From an uncultured Rubrobacteraceae bacterium (GTDB taxonomy: Bacteria; Actinomycetota; Rubrobacteria; Rubrobacterales; Rubrobacteraceae): a stretch of 18,534 nucleotides of DNA. The stretch spans positions 1-18,534 of the forward strand of contig CADCUZ010000001.1 of NCBI GenBank assembly GCA_902806015.1. The letters are read 5' to 3'. Position 1 is the stretch's first letter; every line of letters starts with the position of its first letter. The notes under the pieces were generated by a model. That model was not told the DNA's origin. It saw only the letters and a list, made by a program, of their open reading frames with translations, and did no database searches. The position numbers and the translations under genes are program-made. Shown in pieces: positions 1 to 7,666 of this stretch.

Positions 1-258
1 AGCGGGGAGATGGCGATGCCCTGTACCTGCGATCGCCTAGCAGGGCCTAATTCCCCGCCCGAGGCGCGAACCGGGTTCGGTTGAAACCGGTGCGGCCGGC
101 GTTGATGGCCTGGTCCCGGGCAATGGGTCCCCGTGAACCGTGTCAGGACCGGAAGGTAGCAGCACTAAGCGGGTAACCCCATGTGCTGCGGGGCAGCCAG
201 GCCGGAGTCGGCGGCCGGAAGTTCGCCGGGTTGGGTCGCGTCGACGGCGGGGTGCGCG
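1..258 (+). ncRNA. ffs: Signal recognition particle RNA, large (Gram-positive) type
   Basis: This is the RNA scaffold of the signal recognition particle, which binds Ffh and targets nascent membrane and secreted proteins. The hallmark S-domain loop is at 131-170, with the conserved GTCAGG, CCGGAAGG and AGCAGC blocks. A 5' Alu-like part is present: 2-8 (GCGGGGA) pairs with 52-58 (TCCCCGC) and encloses two small hairpin loops. The long helix 5 can be traced: 107-113 pairs with 198-204, and CGCGAACC near 67 pairs with GGGTCGCG near 235. A T-run at 262-266 follows and may mark the 3' end. The length of about 255 nt fits the large bacterial form and not the roughly 110-nt 4.5S form. The 5' end could lie just before the window, and both ends are approximate. 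Its position before dnaX is a common Gram-positive arrangement. Confidence 0.9.
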
Positions 259-426
259 GTGTTTTTATAGCTGTCAGCCAGCGTCCTTCGGCTTTCAGCT
301 AGTGGTTTGGGGCGACGGGTTGCCCCCTCTTTACCCTCGGCGAAAAAGCCAGACCGGGTGGCGGTTTGCGCCCGGGGGCCGCTTCGATCCCGGAGAACCT
401 CGCGGCCGGCGCCCGAGAGCTAATGG

Positions 427-455
427 CTGTCAAGCCGATGGGCTTGACCTATACT
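427..455 (+). promoter_or_regulatory. Predicted sigma-70-type promoter for dnaX
   Basis: A -35-like CTGTCA (427-432) and a -10-like TATACT (450-455) are separated by exactly 17 nt. They match the consensus at 4/6 and 5/6 positions. Transcription would begin near 462, about 29 nt before the GTG start of dnaX. A TTGAC at 444-448 also lies here but is too close to the -10 to serve as its -35. Confidence 0.5.
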
Positions 456-490
456 AGCCGGGTGACTCGTTCGATTGGCAGCTTTTCCTA

Positions 491-2362
491 GTGCAGCACG
501 CCTCGCTGTACCGCAAGTGGCGTCCGCGACGGATGGACCAGGTGGTCGGGCAGGAGCCGGTCGTGCGCACTTTGCGGCGGGCCATCGAGACCGGGCGGGT
601 GGCGCACGCCTACCTCTTTAGCGGGCCGCGGGGGACGGGGAAGACCTCCACGGCGAAGGTGTTGGCCATGGGGTTGAACTGCGCGGAGGGGCCGACGCCC
701 GAGCCCGACGGGACCTGCGATAGCTGCCGGGCCATCGTGAGCAACTCTTCGCTGGACGTGGTGGAGATGGACGCGGCCTCCAACCGGGGGATCGACGAGA
801 TCCGGGACCTCAGGGACAGGGTGAACCTCGCCCCCGTCGCCGGGCGCACGAAGGTTTACATCATCGACGAGGTCCACATGCTGACCACCGAGGCGTTCAA
901 CGCCTTGCTGAAGATGCTGGAGGAGCCGCCCGAGCACGTCGTCTTCGTGCTCGCGACGACCGAGAAGCACAAGGTGCTGCCCACGATCATCAGCCGCTGC
1001 CAGAGCTTCGACTTCCGCCGGCCGAGCATCGAGACGCTGGCGACCAAGCTCGGGGAAATCTCGCGCGCCGAGGGCATCGTGGTCGAGCCCGAGGCGCTCA
1101 CCGTTATAGCGCGGGAGGGAAGGGGCTCTTTCCGGGACGCCGAGGGCTTGCTCGACCAGCTCTCGTCCTTCGCCGAGGGGGGGATCACGACACGCATGGT
1201 GCGCGAGCTGCTCGGCAGCGTCGGCCCGGAGCCGCTGCTTGAGACCACGTACGCCCTGCACGAGCGCCGGGCCGCCGACGCCTTGCGGATCGTGGACCGG
1301 CTCTCCAAGGAGGGCCGTGACCTCGGGCAGTTCGTCGGCGAACTCCTCTCGCACCTGCGAAACCTGATGCTCTTGCCCCACGCGCCCGAGGTCGCCCTCG
1401 CTGGCGTCGGGGCCGAGGAGCGCGCCCCGCTCGAAGAACAGGCCAACGCCGTTCCCACGGCCGAGGTCGTGCGCCTGATCGAGGCGCTCGGCGACGCCCT
1501 GGGCCGCATCCGGCGCGGCGGCGACCCGAAGCTGGAGCTCGAGCTGACCTTCCTCAAGCTCGCCCGCGACTACACCGAGCCCTCCGTCGAGAACCTCGTG
1601 GCCCGCCTCGAACGGCTGGAGCAGGCAGCCCAGAACGGCGGCCTCGCGGATCAGACGGAAGCCGGGCGCCCCCGCGCGCCGCGAGCCCCGCCGCCTACTT
1701 TGGCATTCGAGGTAAGACCGGAAACCGAAGACGCGCGGCCTGGAGAAGTTCCGTCAGAGCCCGAGGCGCCCGAACCCGAGATGCCTGACTCAGAGGGCGC
1801 CGGAGGGGTCCAACGGGGTGGCGGCGTGGACCTCGCGGGCCAGTGGGCCGACGTCATGGGCGAGTTGAAGCGACGCAAGCAGGCGCTGACGGCCGCGGTC
1901 TACGGCGAGGCGCGGGTGGAGGGGTTCGACGGCCGGGTGCTGAAGCTGGTCTTCCCTGAGGACCAGGGCTTCTACGTCGGGATGGCCAGGGACCGCAAGC
2001 ACGCCGACGTGCTGGTCGAGGTACTCGAAGAACGCGTCGGTTCGAGGCCGCGCCTGGAGGTCCGGACCGGGGGGGAATCCCCGGTTACCGTCCCTACCGG
2101 GGAAAAGGCCCCGTCGGGGCCGGCTGTCCCTCCGGCGGAGCCCGCCCCGCGGGGGGCAGCGCCGGAGTTGCCCGTTGGCGAGGAGGGGCAGTCGGGGAGT
2201 TGGGAGGAAGAAGGGCCTGATCGGACGGTGGCCTGGACGGACGGCTTGCAGACCACCTCAGGGCCGTCGGGGGCCGGGGGTGACGGGACGATCCGCAGCG
2301 AGGCCGAGGTGTTCGAGATCATGCGCGGCTTCGGCCCGTTCGGCCATGGCAAGGGAGGCTGA
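491..2362 (+). CDS. dnaX: DNA polymerase III subunit gamma/tau (DnaX)
   Basis: DnaX is the AAA+ ATPase of the DNA polymerase III clamp loader, which loads the beta clamp and links polymerases at the fork. The N-terminus is classic: YRKWRP near residue 7, Walker A GPRGTGKTS at 45-53, Walker B VYIIDEVHM at 122-130, a sensor-1 region LATTEKH near 154, and the arginine-finger SRC at 168-170. The zinc module has C64, C76 and C79, but the fourth expected Cys (E. coli position 73) is Asp. Residues from about 375 to 460 are a Pro/Glu-rich linker, followed by a tau-like C-terminal domain with another acidic, low-complexity stretch. At 623 aa it is full length. The GTG start at 491 gives the exact family N-terminus. 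No clear Shine-Dalgarno sequence precedes it. Confidence 0.96.
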   Translation: MQHASLYRKWRPRRMDQVVGQEPVVRTLRRAIETGRVAHAYLFSGPRGTGKTSTAKVLAMGLNCAEGPTPEPDGTCDSCRAIVSNSSLDVVEMDAASNRGIDEIRDLRDRVNLAPVAGRTKVYIIDEVHMLTTEAFNALLKMLEEPPEHVVFVLATTEKHKVLPTIISRCQSFDFRRPSIETLATKLGEISRAEGIVVEPEALTVIAREGRGSFRDAEGLLDQLSSFAEGGITTRMVRELLGSVGPEPLLETTYALHERRAADALRIVDRLSKEGRDLGQFVGELLSHLRNLMLLPHAPEVALAGVGAEERAPLEEQANAVPTAEVVRLIEALGDALGRIRRGGDPKLELELTFLKLARDYTEPSVENLVARLERLEQAAQNGGLADQTEAGRPRAPRAPPPTLAFEVRPETEDARPGEVPSEPEAPEPEMPDSEGAGGVQRGGGVDLAGQWADVMGELKRRKQALTAAVYGEARVEGFDGRVLKLVFPEDQGFYVGMARDRKHADVLVEVLEERVGSRPRLEVRTGGESPVTVPTGEKAPSGPAVPPAEPAPRGAAPELPVGEEGQSGSWEEEGPDRTVAWTDGLQTTSGPSGAGGDGTIRSEAEVFEIMRGFGPFGHGKGG

Positions 2363-2476
2363 GGCCTCAAAGCTCGGGGGTACCGCTCCCGGCGTGCTCC
2401 CAAAAAGCGACCGCGCGGGCGAACGGCCGGCCACTGGCGGGGCGCGGCGGGACGTGGTTGGGCCGGGCGGGTCGTT

Positions 2477-2482
2477 TACAAT
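2477..2482 (+). promoter_or_regulatory. Possible -10 element upstream of ybaB
   Basis: TACAAT lies 35 nt before the ybaB start, in the 155-nt gap after dnaX. No convincing -35 sits at 16-18 nt; TTGGGC at 2458-2463 is only 13 nt away. An internal promoter for ybaB-recR is plausible but weakly supported. Confidence 0.3.
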
Positions 2483-2517
2483 AGTGTGGCTCGTAGACCT
2501 CGACTTAGGAGTTGTGG

Positions 2518-2850
2518 GTGGCGAAACGACAGAACGTCAACAAGATGATGGCCCAGGTCCAGCAGATGCAGGAGCAGATGCGAGTGGCCCAGGAGGAGCT
2601 TGCCAAGGAGACCGTCTCCGCCAGCGCGGGTGGCGGAGCGGTCAAGGCGACGATGACCGGGGGGATGGAGCTCGTCTCAATCGAGATCGACCCCGAGGTC
2701 TTGGATGCCGAGGACGTCGAGATGCTGCAGGACATGGTGCTCGCCGCCGTCAACGAGGCGATAAACTCCTCCCAGGAGCTCGCCAACAAGAAACTCGGCG
2801 GCGTGACCGGAGGCCTCGGGGACCTCGGCCTGAACCTGCCGGGGATGTAG
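2518..2850 (+). CDS. ybaB: YbaB/EbfC-family nucleoid-associated protein
   Basis: This small DNA-binding protein of the YbaB/EbfC family forms dimers that coat DNA, and it is almost always encoded between dnaX and recR. It shows the family pattern: an N-terminal helix rich in Met and Gln (NKMMAQVQQMQEQM), the VSASAGGGAVKATMTGG strand region, then SIEIDPEVL and a C-terminal helix with AVNEAINSSQEL. I chose GTG at 2518 because AGGAG at 2507-2511 lies 6 nt upstream. An in-frame TTG at 2512 directly abuts that ribosome site and is less likely. The product is 110 aa, normal for the family. It is 7 nt from recR, so the two are probably co-transcribed. Confidence 0.93.
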   Translation: MAKRQNVNKMMAQVQQMQEQMRVAQEELAKETVSASAGGGAVKATMTGGMELVSIEIDPEVLDAEDVEMLQDMVLAAVNEAINSSQELANKKLGGVTGGLGDLGLNLPGM

Positions 2851-2857
2851 GGGCTCC

Positions 2858-3457
2858 TTGGCGACCTACGCCCGGCCCGTAGAGCGGCTCATAACCGAGC
2901 TCTCCAAGCTCCCCTCGATAGGACCCCGCAGCGCCCAGCGCATAGCGTTCCACGTCATCCGGGGCAAAAAGGACGACGCCATCGGGCTCGCCGAGGCCCT
3001 GAAGGAGGTGAAGGAGCGGATCAAGCCGTGCAGCCGCTGCTTCAACCTCACGGAGGCCGAAGAGTGCGGGATCTGCCGCGACGCCCGCCGGGACCGGACT
3101 GCGATCTGCGTCGTCGAGGACCCCTACGATATAGGGCCGATCGAACGCACGGCCGAGTACCGCGGCCTCTACCACGTCCTCGGCGGCTCCCTCTCGCCCC
3201 TGGACGGCGTAGAGCCCGAAGACCTCCGCATCGCCGAGCTCGTCGAGCGGGTGCGGAACGAGGGCACGAGGGAGCTCGTCGTCGCCACCAACCCGAACAC
3301 CACCGGCGAGGCGACCGCCCTGTTCATAGCGGCCGAGGTGAGGGACCTGCCGGTGCGGGTGACGGCGCTCGCCAGCGGCCTCCCCGTCGGCGGGGACCTC
3401 GAGTACGCGGACGAGGTAACTCTGGGCCGCGCCTTCGTCGGCCGCCGTGAGCTTTAG
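2858..3457 (+). CDS. recR: Recombination mediator protein RecR
   Basis: RecR works with RecO (and RecF) to load RecA on SSB-coated gaps during recombinational repair. Visible domains in order are an N-terminal helix-hairpin-helix (LPSIGPRSAQRIAFH, residues 18-32), a four-Cys zinc finger (C58, C61, C70, C73) and a Toprim domain starting with ICVVEDPYDIGPIERT (83-98). The conserved YHVLGGSLSPLDGV (105-118) and a C-terminal GDLEYADEVTLGRAF follow. All four zinc ligands are present, and 199 aa is the usual length. The TTG start at 2858 gives the family N-terminus and is preceded by a TAGGGG block. It is co-directional with ybaB after 7 nt. Confidence 0.96.
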   Translation: MATYARPVERLITELSKLPSIGPRSAQRIAFHVIRGKKDDAIGLAEALKEVKERIKPCSRCFNLTEAEECGICRDARRDRTAICVVEDPYDIGPIERTAEYRGLYHVLGGSLSPLDGVEPEDLRIAELVERVRNEGTRELVVATNPNTTGEATALFIAAEVRDLPVRVTALASGLPVGGDLEYADEVTLGRAFVGRREL

Positions 3458-3477
3458 GGGTTGCCGGCGGAAACCCC
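3457..3477 (+). terminator. Weak hairpin after recR
   Basis: GGGGTT (3457-3462) and AACCCC (3472-3477) can form a 6-bp stem with a 9-nt GC-rich loop starting on the recR stop codon. No T-tract follows, so intrinsic termination is doubtful. Confidence 0.2.
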
Positions 3478-3541
3478 CGTCGGCTACCAGCGCCCGGCTA
3501 TCGGCTTCGGGCCTTGCTGAGGCAGGGCGCTTGATGCGTTT

Positions 3542-5848
3542 GTGGGAAATTCCGAAGAACAGGCCATGACCGAGGCCTGGGAGATCAACCCCCTCGCGGG
3601 GATGAGCAGCCACGCGGTCCGCTCGCTCGGGGATACGGTCGCGAGCCTGCCGCCGCGGGAGGCCAACCTGGTAAAGATGCCGGGGTTGCACCCGGAGTTG
3701 GCGGAGGCGCTGCGAAAGATGGGGGCGCCGCGGCTCTACTCGCACCAACTGGAGGCCTACGAGCGGGTGCGGGCGGGGGAGAACGTGGTCGTGGCGACGG
3801 CGACGGCGAGCGGGAAGTCGTTGTGCTACAAGATCCCGGCTTTCCAGAACGCGCTCGGGCGGACGAAGAGCCGCTCAATCTTTTTGTACCCGACAAAGGC
3901 GCTCGCCCAGGACCAGCTCGGTAAGATCAAAAGCTTCGGGCTGCGCGGCGTCCACCCGGCCACCTACGACGGCGACACCCCCCAAGCCCTCCGCGCGGAC
4001 ATCCGGCGCCGCTCGAACGTGGTGCTGACGAACCCGGACATGCTGAACATCGGCCTCCTGCCGAACCACGAGGCCTGGGGCGACTTTCTGCGCAATCTGG
4101 AGATCGTGGCCGTGGACGAGGCCCACGTCCTGCGCGGCGTCTTCGGCTCCCACGTCGCCGCGGTGCTCCGCAGGCTCAGGCGGGTCGCCGAGCTGCACGG
4201 GGGCGGCCCCCGCTTCGTGCTCACGAGCGCGACCATAGCCAACCCCCAGGAGCTCGCAGAGAGCCTGACCGGGCTGCCGTTCTCGCTCGTGGACGACGAC
4301 GGGGCCTCTTCGGGTCCCCGCCGCGTGGTCTTCCGGAACCCCCCGCTTTTGGACAAAGAGAAGGGGGAGCGTCGGAGTCTGCTTACGGAGGGGGCGCTCG
4401 TCTTCGCGGAGCTGGTCTCGCAGGGGATCAGGACCATCGCCTTCGCCAAGTCCAGGAAGGCGGCGGAGCTTATCTTCCGCTACGCGGCCGAACGGCTCGG
4501 GATCGAGGGGGCGCGCAGAATCTCCCCTTACCGCGCCGGCTACACCGCCCGTGAGCGGCGGGACATAGAGGGCCGGCTCTTCGGCGGCGACCTGCTCGGC
4601 GTCGTCTCGACGAACGCGCTGGAGCTCGGGGTGGACGTGGGGGCGCTGGACGCCGTGGTTTGCTGCGGGTACCCCGGGAGCGTCGCCTCGATCTGGCAGC
4701 AGTGGGGCCGCGCCGGACGCGGCAAGGACCCTTCCTTAGCCGTATACATAGCCGGCCGCGACTCCCTGGACCAGTACCTCTTCGAGAACCCGCCCCGCGT
4801 CCTCGGCCAGCGCGTCGAGTCAGCCCGGGTGACGATGGAGAACCCCTACATCCTCGGCCCGCACCTGCTTGCCGCCGCTCAAGAGGCGCCGCTGGAGGCG
4901 GAGGACGAGCGATACTTCGGGCCCGCCTACCGGGGGGTGGCCAAGAAAATGATGGAGGAGCGAGCCCTGGCGTCGAGCGGGGACCGCCTGATCTACGCGC
5001 GGTCGGACAGCCCGGCGAGGAACGTCTCTTTGCGCTCCGCCTCCCCCGATACCGTGCTCATAGCAGACACAGACGGGGAGTTGATCGGGACCGCCGAGGC
5101 GACGCGCGCCCCGAGCGAGCTGCACCCGGGGGCGACGTACCTGCACCGGGGCAACGCCTACGAGATCGAGGAGCTGGACCTCCGCCTGCACCGGGCCGTC
5201 GCCCGCCGCGTCCCGAACCGTTTCTACACGAAGCCAAAGGTCGAGACGGACGTGGAGATCGTGGAGACGCTTGAGGAGCGGGGGCTCGCGAACGGGGCGA
5301 CCCTCCGCTGGGGACGCGTAAGGACGACGGATTCCGTAACCTTCTACAAGAAGGTCAGGGTGGCGGACGAGCAGGAGATCGGGGTCTACCCACTCGACCT
5401 GCCGGACGTCACGCTTGAGACGCAGGCGCTGTGGCTGACGCTGCCGCCGCTGCCGAGGGGGGCCCGACCGAGCTTCGAGAGCTTCGGGGGGGCCTTGCAC
5501 GCGGGGGAGCACGGCATGATCGGGCTTTTGCCCCTCTTCGCGATGTGCGACCGGGCGGATATCGGCGGCCTCTCCACGCCCGTACACCGCCAGAACGGCC
5601 TGCCGACGATCTTCGTCTACGACGGCTACCCTGGCGGGGTCGGCATCTCCCGCCGCGGCTTCGACGCCTTCGCCTCCCTTGCCCGCGACACCGCGGGAGT
5701 CATCACCCGATGCCCGTGCGAGCGGGGCTGCCCAGCCTGCGTCCAGTCCCCCAAGTGCGGCAACTGGAACGAGCCCCTGAGCAAGGCAGGCGCCGTGGAC
5801 CTCCTCCGCTACCTGCTCGGCCAGACGAGCAGGTACCCCGCAGGGTAG
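3542..5848 (+). CDS. DEAH-box helicase with C-terminal DUF1998 cysteine cluster (MrfA/YprA-like)
   Basis: This superfamily-2 helicase closely resembles Bacillus MrfA/YprA, a 3'-5' helicase used in mitomycin C damage repair. Motif I is ATASGKS at 87-93, motif II is DEAH at 192-195 and motif III is SAT at 229-231. STNALELGVDVG and QQWGRAGRG are motifs V and VI of the second RecA-like domain. The C-terminal DUF1998 region ends with a cysteine cluster in the order CxCxxxCxxC plus a further Cys (724, 726, 730, 733, 739), a likely metal site in this family. GTG at 3542 gives 768 aa and ATG at 3566 gives 760; neither has a strong ribosome site. The phosphotransferase starts 1 nt after the stop. The partner nuclease MrfB is not in the window. 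Confidence 0.9.
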   Translation: MGNSEEQAMTEAWEINPLAGMSSHAVRSLGDTVASLPPREANLVKMPGLHPELAEALRKMGAPRLYSHQLEAYERVRAGENVVVATATASGKSLCYKIPAFQNALGRTKSRSIFLYPTKALAQDQLGKIKSFGLRGVHPATYDGDTPQALRADIRRRSNVVLTNPDMLNIGLLPNHEAWGDFLRNLEIVAVDEAHVLRGVFGSHVAAVLRRLRRVAELHGGGPRFVLTSATIANPQELAESLTGLPFSLVDDDGASSGPRRVVFRNPPLLDKEKGERRSLLTEGALVFAELVSQGIRTIAFAKSRKAAELIFRYAAERLGIEGARRISPYRAGYTARERRDIEGRLFGGDLLGVVSTNALELGVDVGALDAVVCCGYPGSVASIWQQWGRAGRGKDPSLAVYIAGRDSLDQYLFENPPRVLGQRVESARVTMENPYILGPHLLAAAQEAPLEAEDERYFGPAYRGVAKKMMEERALASSGDRLIYARSDSPARNVSLRSASPDTVLIADTDGELIGTAEATRAPSELHPGATYLHRGNAYEIEELDLRLHRAVARRVPNRFYTKPKVETDVEIVETLEERGLANGATLRWGRVRTTDSVTFYKKVRVADEQEIGVYPLDLPDVTLETQALWLTLPPLPRGARPSFESFGGALHAGEHGMIGLLPLFAMCDRADIGGLSTPVHRQNGLPTIFVYDGYPGGVGISRRGFDAFASLARDTAGVITRCPCERGCPACVQSPKCGNWNEPLSKAGAVDLLRYLLGQTSRYPAG

Positions 5849-5849
5849 G

Positions 5850-6791
5850 ATGCCGGGACTCTCCTTGCCCGACTTCCCGGAGGTGGACGACGGGGTTCTG
5901 CGCGCGGTCTCCGAGCGCCACGGCCTCGGGGCGGAGACCTTCTCGTTGTTGCCCGCGGTCGGCATCTTTAACCTGATCTACCTTCTCGGGGAGGACTTCG
6001 TGCTTCGCGTTCCCCGAGACCATCCCGTCTCGGCTTCCGACGCGCGCAAGGAGGCAATCGCGGTACCGGCGGCCAGGGAGGCGGGGGTACGGACGCCCCG
6101 GATGCACGCCTTCGACGACTCCCGAGAGGTCCTCCCGGTGCCGTACTCGATCTACGAGCGCGTCCGCGGCGAGACGCTGGGGCTGCTGGCGCGGGACCCC
6201 GCCGCTCTTCCCGGCGTCTGGAGGGAACTCGGCCGCGACCTCGCGCTCCTGCACTCCGGGGTCGCGGAAGACGGACCCGCCGCCGGCTTGGAGCTAGACG
6301 AGATGCCCGACCCGCGGCCCTGGCCGGGGGAACTGGCGGAGGCTGGGTACTTCACAGCGACCGAGGCGCGGTGGTTGGCGGAGTGGTTGGAGCGCCTGGC
6401 CCCGGCGGCGCTCGCGCCCGTGCCCCGGCGCTTCCTGCACGGTGATTCCCAGGCGACCAACGTGATGGTCAGCGAGGGCTCGCTGGAGTACCTCGCGGTG
6501 CTGGATTGGGGAAGCTGTGGCTGGGGAGACCCGGCGTGGGACTTCGCCGGGGTGCCGCTGCGCGTCGTGCCCTGCATGCTCGAAGGTTACCGTTCGGTCG
6601 CGCCGCTCGACGGCGACGAGACCGCGGAGGCCCGCATCCTCTGGCGTCACCTCCAGCTCTCGCTGTACCTGTTGCGGCGCGAGCCCCAGCCGGGTCGCTC
6701 GTGGGCCGAGCGACCGCTGGCGATGTTGCTGGACGTGATGCGGTTTTCCCTCGACTCCCCCGGAGAGCGGTGGTCCGCATGGATGCCCTAG
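5850..6791 (+). CDS. Phosphotransferase of the APH (aminoglycoside phosphotransferase-like) family
   Basis: This is a protein-kinase-fold small-molecule phosphotransferase. The catalytic loop is FLHGDSQATNVMV, with D199 as probable base and N204 as metal ligand. The metal-binding DWG is at 219-221, followed by the family motif GDPAWDFA (226-233). The N-terminal lobe has a nucleotide-binding pattern, including VLRVPRD near 51-57. Its length of 313 aa is typical. The real substrate cannot be read from sequence; family members act on sugars, homoserine, choline or antibiotics, and resistance should not be assumed. ATG at 5850 follows the helicase stop by 1 nt, so translational coupling is likely. 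Confidence 0.85.
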   Translation: MPGLSLPDFPEVDDGVLRAVSERHGLGAETFSLLPAVGIFNLIYLLGEDFVLRVPRDHPVSASDARKEAIAVPAAREAGVRTPRMHAFDDSREVLPVPYSIYERVRGETLGLLARDPAALPGVWRELGRDLALLHSGVAEDGPAAGLELDEMPDPRPWPGELAEAGYFTATEARWLAEWLERLAPAALAPVPRRFLHGDSQATNVMVSEGSLEYLAVLDWGSCGWGDPAWDFAGVPLRVVPCMLEGYRSVAPLDGDETAEARILWRHLQLSLYLLRREPQPGRSWAERPLAMLLDVMRFSLDSPGERWSAWMP

Positions 6792-6819
6792 AGAGCGAGC
6801 CGGGCCTGAGGCGGCGCAG

Positions 6820-7302
6820 ATGGCGGACATAGGCGCAGATCGCCGGCCTTACGTGGCGGTGGTCGGCTCCGGCACGGCGACCGGCAGGCCGTACGAGCAG
6901 GCCCGAGAGGTCGGCGGGCTCGTCGCCGGGAGGGGCGGGGTCGTGGTCTGCGGCGGCCTCTCCGGCGTGATGGCGGCGGCGGCCCGAGGGGCGACGGAGG
7001 TCGGCGGGACGGCCATCGGCATCCTGCCGGACGAGGACCGGGGGCCGGCCAACGGTTACCTCTCTTATTCGGTGGCCACCGGCGCGGGACAGGCGAGGAA
7101 CCTGGCGGTGGTGTGCTCGGGCGACGTGGTCATTGCCGTCGGGGGCGAGTACGGCACGCTCTCGGAGATGGCTCTCGCGCTGAAGGTCGGAAGGCCCGTA
7201 GTCTCTCTCGAGAGCTGGGACCTCGATGGGCACGTGATCCTGGCGAAGTCCCCTGAGGAGGCCGTCGTGGCGGCGTTCGGGGCTCTGCTATGGGCCGGAT
7301 AA
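6820..7302 (+). CDS. TIGR00725/LOG-like Rossmann-fold protein (YvdD/DprA-related)
   Basis: The protein belongs to the lysine-decarboxylase-like (LOG) superfamily of small Rossmann proteins, probably the TIGR00725 group. It shows AVVGSGTA near residue 13, VVVCGGLSGVMAAAARGA (41-58), GQARN (90-94), and the signature GGEYGTLSEMALAL (108-121), a variant of the PGGxGTxxE motif of cytokinin-activating LOG enzymes. LOG proteins release cytokinin bases from nucleotides. Proteins of this shorter subgroup have no firm function, so none is assigned. At 160 aa it is full length. The ATG start is 28 nt after the phosphotransferase, with GAGGCGG as a weak ribosome site. Confidence 0.8.
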   Translation: MADIGADRRPYVAVVGSGTATGRPYEQAREVGGLVAGRGGVVVCGGLSGVMAAAARGATEVGGTAIGILPDEDRGPANGYLSYSVATGAGQARNLAVVCSGDVVIAVGGEYGTLSEMALALKVGRPVVSLESWDLDGHVILAKSPEEAVVAAFGALLWAG

Positions 7303-7605
7303 CCGGCGGGCTGCCGGCCGACGTCCGGCGTGCGTCGCCACTTCAGGTTCGCGGCGCGGCCTACGGAACAGTAGGTAACCTCGTCTCCGGATTCTACCGG
7401 GATCGGGCCGGTGTGGATCCTCGGCCCGGAGCTGCTGCCGGTCCAATAGTAGGTGATGCGTAGGTGATGCCGGGCTCAGGGGCTGGCACCTCACGACGTG
7501 CGCGCCTCCCGCGACCTAATCGAGAGCCCGCAAATTCGTGCGGCCTCCCCACGCGTGGTGGTCGAGGGCGCGCGCTCATGGGCCCCGGTCGGCCTCAAAG
7601 TGGAG
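7303..7605. other. Non-coding or degenerate stretch with an 11-bp tandem duplication
   Basis: No gene with a good start or ribosome site is seen on either strand. The stretch contains a perfect tandem copy of GTAGGTGATGC (7449-7459 and 7460-7470). On the minus strand, removing one copy would join two open frames into a protein-like run (see findings), so a decayed small gene is possible. The frame continues antisense into the upstream gene without a stop, which argues for caution. Confidence 0.4.
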
Positions 7606-7633
7606 CTGACGGCGGCCCAAGTTGATGTAACAT
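7606..7633 (+). promoter_or_regulatory. Predicted promoter of the short-chain dehydrogenase gene
   Basis: CTGACG (7606-7611) and TAACAT (7628-7633) are 16 nt apart and match sigma-70 boxes at 4/6 and 4-5/6 positions. The predicted start near 7640 lies about 27 nt before the ATG. The -10 sits inside a perfect palindrome, which raises its likelihood. Confidence 0.45.
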
Positions 7634-7642
7634 TGGGCCGCC
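7611..7642 (+). promoter_or_regulatory. Perfect 10-bp inverted repeat, probable operator
   Basis: GGCGGCCCAA (7611-7620) and TTGGGCCGCC (7633-7642) are exact reverse complements separated by the AT-richer 12-nt GTTGATGTAACA. The repeat covers the predicted spacer, -10 box and transcription start of the downstream dehydrogenase, the usual position for a dimeric repressor site. An RNA hairpin is the alternative, but no T-tract follows. Confidence 0.5.
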
Positions 7643-7666
7643 GAGAAGATCACGCGCGGGAGGACG

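Noticed and set aside
140..457. 105-aa open frame at the 5' end
   Set aside because: It starts inside the SRP RNA S-domain, has no protein-like pattern and runs through the dnaX promoter.
488..1557. Long minus-strand open frames opposite dnaX
   Set aside because: These are antisense shadows typical of GC-rich genes; the sense frame has all DnaX motifs.
2175..2882. A dnaX programmed frameshift (gamma form) using the alternative frame
   Set aside because: I see no A-rich slippery heptamer with a following stem, and the alternative frame continues for 235 codons over ybaB with no sensible product.
5850..6791. Calling the phosphotransferase an antibiotic-resistance gene
   Set aside because: Only general APH-fold motifs are visible; substrate-defining residues cannot be read and the context is repair/housekeeping.
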